Below, in pieces: positions 59,801-64,000 of a stretch of DNA of 64,000 bases; position 1 is the stretch's first letter; each line of letters opens with the position of its first letter. Source of the stretch: Pithys albifrons albifrons. Taxonomy: Eukaryota > Chordata > Aves > Passeriformes > Thamnophilidae. The position numbers and the translations under genes are program-made. The notes beneath the pieces are model-generated. The model was not told where the DNA came from. It did not search any database and saw only the letters and a program-made list of their open reading frames with translations. The stretch is from assembly GCF_047495875.1 (NCBI RefSeq), contig NC_092459.1:15609795-15673794 (forward strand). Reading direction: 5' to 3'.

Positions 59801-61572
59801 TGATACAGGTTGAGAACACACAAAGTGACAAAGCCAGCCACAGCTGTGTATAATATTCCTGAGTAATAAAGTATCAGATTTTCAGGCTGTTTTGGGAATC
59901 TGAGTATCATGATAAGCATCAGTATTTGAAACCCTTTGTGGTGACAGCCTCTGTGTATCTCAAGGGAAGTGAGCAATCTAAAGGAAGAACATTTCAAAAT
60001 CCTACTATGCTTTAAAAGTCTGGTCTTAAAAGTTAGTAGAGGCTTTACTATAACTGCAGCATAGATCTTCTGTAAGCTGGCTGGAGCAGCATACAGCATG
60101 AATCCTCATAAATCTGTGAGTGTTATAATCAAATACTGATCTGCAGAGGATCTGCAGAGACTGTATGTATGGAAAGTAAGTTACAACTAAACCTTAAAAG
60201 CTCCGTCTTCACTGGAAAAGTCTTAGCAGTTTTGCCAGGTTTACTTCTGTTCAAATCCCCAACCTTCATCAGATACCTGGTACTTTCATAGGATTTCCAA
60301 GTGAAGACATACATCATGAAAATTATCCTTTAGCTGCAGAAAACAAAATACACAGTATCCCTTGGCTGCAGTGCCAAGCAATTTTCTTTCATAAGAAAGG
60401 AATATGCATAGAACAAGACAAGGGAGAAGACATTTTTTTCACTGTTGAGTACATTAATAATTACTATTCTTTGCAGTTTCTTCTGATGGTGCTGCTTCTT
60501 TCGGACTGTCACTCTAATCCATGTGAGGAATTGACTTTAGACAACTGTAAGGCTTACCAATTGTCATGACAATAGTTCTGAAAAAAATAGTGAGGAGCAA
60601 AGAAATAACATAATTTGTTTTGCTTGCATCTTTCATGGTTAAGCCTTCCCCCCATTATTAGCTCTTCTACTTTCTAACAGAACTTTTTTTATGAATAAGC
60701 AATTGACCACTCACAAAAATCTCTGGTGATAGTACAATGCCCACTCATCTTTCAATCAATACTGCATGCACAATGGTAGAGAAGGAAAGGGTCTTAATAA
60801 TAAACACATCTGTACTGACAGAAGTGAGAAGTCCTTAAGCCAAAACATTTTTTGCAAAGAAGCAATTAAGACAAGATATTGAGATCCTTATTCAGGATGT
60901 CTTAGTCCTTAATTGGATAAAATTGCCACCAAAATCAATTGATTTGTGGAGGAAGCAAACAACATGAAACATGATAGGAATATTTCAAGGTGTATGAATA
61001 AAGTGTTGTTGACTATATTCTGATTTTCAGTTGTCAATTCCATGACTAATTAGAGGACTTTCAAGGGTGGAAGTCAGAAAAGTATCTGCAGGAAGCAGCA
61101 AAAGGGAAAAGAAAGTTTGTGAAACTAAAGTGTGCTTGAGTCTCCATCCTCAGCAGGCTGCTTCCAGGGTGTCAGACAATGGAGAGCTCTGTGCTCTGAA
61201 TGCCAGAGGGCTTTGCTGTCAGTGCTGGAGGCCTTCATGCTGGGTTACATGTACAAGAACTTCTCTTTTCCAGAGCCAAGATAACATAGTACCTTTCAAT
61301 TTGAATGTAGCATTAAGTTCTCATAAACATCCAGCTACACTGATAAAATCTTTTCTTTCCTGGGTGAATTTCCAAACATTTCAAAAGTGCTTTTTAAAAT
61401 GTAAAAATGCTTAGCATCCACCTGCAAGCTTCTGGTACAAAAGTACAGTGTCAGCAAAATCTACTTACCTGTTTTGTAAATAGGTAGAAAACCACATTCA
61501 TTGCTACACTACTAGGCAAAAGAACACATAAACAGATAACTTAGCATTCCAGGTAGTCATATAAATGTTCAT
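56809..61572. other. AT-rich unique DNA, no gene seen
   Basis: No gene recognised. It contains the AAAAG microsatellite. The portion 57370-57720 is somewhat richer in GC but shows no open frame or repeat that I know. Confidence 0.65.
59511..59605 (+). repeat. (AAAAG)n pentanucleotide microsatellite
   Basis: About 19 nearly perfect AAAAG units. Such runs often grow from the poly-A end of old retroelements, but no parent element is visible here. Confidence 0.97.
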
Positions 61573-61577
61573 GTATG

Positions 61578-62272
61578 TGTCCTAGTTCAGCAGGTGGGAC
61601 GAGTTTGTCACTGTGTGGGTGTGACCAAAGCTATGTATTCTACACCTCTATTCATTTCCCATGTACTATTAACAATGGACCATTTGCAGCAGTTGCCCAG
61701 GGCACACCCGACCCCTTAGGCTGTAAGCTGGGTGTTAAAGAAGCCTGTGAGATACGAGCTGTGAGAACTCCCCTCCAGGAAGTCATTAGCACCTCCACAC
61801 CCAGCCTGAGGGGGTGTGTCTGCTAATGGGCCAGCAACAATTCCAAAAGACCCCATGACTCACAGAGTTAGATCACCCGTTGTGGAACTCCTTGCCCTGG
61901 GGGAGATACTGGGCATTCCCACCTGAACCTGAGGGTATATATTCCTGGGGTTTGGGGACTTCTGGGACCATTTGTCGGATCCAGAGGAGGACCAGAACCT
62001 CAACAGGACTGTGGCCATCATCTGTACCAACAGGTTTTTCCCTTCCTTTTACTTTGGACTCAGAGGAACCACATAAATCTCAGCACAGGCGCTAACAAAC
62101 ACTATTCTGTTCATGGCCCAGGGTGCTGGGTTATACTACTGGGTTTTGTGTGTTGAAAACCAATTATTCTTTGTGTCATTGTATTTATTGTAATATTTTT
62201 ATTAAATTGTAACTCTGATTTATAATCTCCTCTGAGCTGGGTTCATTTCTCCTGCTGGTTTACTTTTACACA
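61578..62272 (+). mobile_element. Solo LTR with TATA box and polyadenylation signal
   Basis: This 695-bp element begins TGTCCTAGTTCAGC and ends TTTACTTTTACACA, with a perfect 5-bp duplication GTATG (61573-61577 and 62273-62277). TATATAT at 61936-61942 and ATTAAA at 62201-62206 fit a U3-R-U5 layout. Its body does not resemble the provirus LTR, so it belongs to another LTR family. The short ORFs inside are not thought to be genes. Confidence 0.88.
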
Positions 62273-62277
62273 GTATG

Positions 62278-63591
62278 CAAGTGCAAACACAGTAGCATAA
62301 GGCCACAATAACCAAATGGACATGTACTCTATTCACACTTAAATATTTGACTTGTATAGTATTCTATGCTAGGACTATTCTACCCAGTTTTCAGTAAATA
62401 TTAGCATGCCACTCTGTCTTAGATCTAGTAGCTACCAACATCTTAGGTATCTGTCAAAAGTCTCCTGAAATAAGTACCTAAGCTTCATGTAATCACCTGA
62501 CAAAGTCTGGAAGGTCACATCAAGTAAATACTATAGCACTTGTTGGCTATGGACTGAAAATATGTTTACTGAAAATTCTAGGTGCAGGGACACTAAATTT
62601 CACCTCAAATGCTGTGTTGTATGCATAGAAATAACATCTAATACAGTTTTGTAAAGTTAATGAAATTGAGAAGATAGTATATTCAGCAAAGAAATATGAA
62701 CAATACATAATCCTTAAAATCTCTCCCTGACTCAATTTCTATGTCCCTTTTCCTTTATGCAGTCTGTTATTAGTGATTTCAGTGATGCTAACTAATTTCA
62801 CAATGAATCTAATATGTTTACTCTCACTATCCTCACTACACAAACAATAAATTTCGTTCAGATTAACATGACTAAAAGATTAAAAACAATTGCATATGAA
62901 TAATCTTACTTGTACCATAAATATGCAAGCTAAAATATTACACCTTTTTGTAGAAGATGTTTTCTGCCTGATTCTCTGCTCAACAACAATAGCATTGCAT
63001 TACTGTCGTCACTGCAGATATTAATTATTTTTCATTTATTCCAGAATTAATTTCCTACTGTGCTGCCATATATTGAGGGTAGTTTTACATAGGTAATGCA
63101 TAAAGCAAAAAATGCTGGAAACAAGATGGCAATGTGACTTATAAGCAGAGGAAATTCTAGTCTGTCATTCTGACCCCTTTTGTCTCAAAATTATTTTTAC
63201 TATTTCCAGTTACAATATAATGACTGATTGTGGAATTAGTGTAAAATAATCTTCAAACAGAAATCAAAGTGCTTTTTGAACACAGATTTATTTTTGTAAA
63301 TCAAGCTTTACACAGTGTGAAATTAATCTAGATAATTTTTCTCATATCTCTCATCTCAGTGATTCCTAAAATTGACAGAATGTCATAGTCTCCATTTACT
63401 TCCTAGAGCATTTGTATTTATTAGAAGACATATGCACACATACAACCTGCCCAGGTGTTGTGTGGTGATTGCTGGGCTAAAGACATTATAGAAGAAGCCC
63501 ACTCTTTACTCCTTTGTCTTATTATAGACAAATATTTTTCAAGGTGAAGTGCAAGCAGAAAGAGGGATCAGTGTGGCCTTACAACACAACC
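62278..63591. other. AT-rich unique DNA, no gene seen
   Basis: No gene or transposon recognised. Confidence 0.65.
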
Positions 63592-63737
63592 TGTGAGTTC
63601 AAGAAGCCCTTGGACAACACTTGCAAGCACATGGTGTGATTCTTGGGGTGTCCTGTGCAGGGACAGGAGTTGAACTCAATGACCTTGATGGGTCCTTTCC
63701 AACTCAACATATTCTAGGAGTCTATGATTCTATGCAG
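63592..63737 (+). mobile_element. CR1 3' terminal fragment
   Basis: The stretch from GTGAGTTCAAGAAGCCCTTG to the tail AGTCTATGATTCTATG matches the last ~150 bp of CR1 in plus orientation, including TTGAACTCAATGACCTTGAT and CCTTTCCAACTCAACATATT. Confidence 0.8.
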
Positions 63738-64000
63738 AAAGAACAGACTCACCTGTAATCAGAAGTGAGGTCAAAGGGCCCAATGGACATTGAATCAGAG
63801 CTGCCTTCCTGGTGGTCTGCAACGGTAAGAGCTGAAGTAGTGCAATAACAAGATCTTTGTAAGTACAAGGAGTTAACCTTCTCAATTTGATGAGACTTCA
63901 CTGGCATTTAGAAAGGGGCACAATCAATTTCTACCACCACTGTGACAAATTCATGCTCACCTTCTTTTGACCCCTTTCCAAACACCACGCTCAAGCTCTG

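Overview
The window looks like a stretch of bird (Aves) nuclear genome. The evidence is about nine CR1 LINE copies with the avian CR1 3' ending (variants of ATTCTATGATTCTA), several avian ERVL-type LTRs with 5-bp target duplications, and AT-rich unique DNA. I found no host protein-coding exon, no functional tRNA or rRNA gene and no CRISPR, so this is most likely intergenic or deep intronic sequence. The species cannot be named from the sequence.

The one coding unit is a complete, young endogenous retrovirus on the minus strand at 46860-53229. It has two nearly identical LTRs (about 4 substitutions in ~680 bp, counted by eye), a perfect 5-bp target duplication (AGGAG), a primer-binding site of the tRNA-Lys1,2 type, a gag ORF (552 codons) and a protease/RT/RNase H/integrase ORF (>1040 codons) with all catalytic residues present. 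There is no env and no dUTPase. Gag and pol lie in one reading frame, separated by a single TAG that sits inside a predicted 8-bp hairpin, which suggests stop-codon readthrough. The pol is of class III (ERVL, spuma-related) type.

Around it are four other solo LTRs on the plus strand: 16496-17131, 33982-34567, 55960-56803 and 61578-62272. Three have perfect 5-bp target duplications and one (33982) has a 4/5 match. There is also an older LTR fragment at 7750-8217. The 55960 solo LTR is a relative of the full element: it shares termini, a paired GTTAAC motif and a polyadenylation-region block.

The most unusual small element is a ~370-bp, CpG-rich insertion at 43000-43372 (minus strand). It starts with a 73-nt tRNA-Gln-like head carrying Pol III A and B boxes, continues into a 5S-rRNA-like segment with an internal deletion, and ends in a strong hairpin plus an unplaced tail. 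It is flanked by an 8-bp direct repeat. It looks like a chimeric tRNA-5S SINE, with the two modules in the opposite order to the 5S-then-tRNA AmnSINE design.

Region by region: 1-4100 unique AT-rich; 4105-4900 CR1; 7750-8217 old LTR; 12629-12843 GAAA microsatellite; 16496-17865 solo LTR abutting a CR1; 19745-21165 minus-strand CR1 with RT remnants; 27670-30432 a cluster of CR1 fragments; 30855-31279 a very long GGAA microsatellite; 33982-34567 solo LTR; 35895-36898 CR1; 43000-43372 SINE-like element; 46860-53229 full ERV; 55960-56803 and 61578-62272 solo LTRs; 63592-63737 CR1 tail. The remaining unique DNA holds a few palindromes and inverted repeats, noted as findings.
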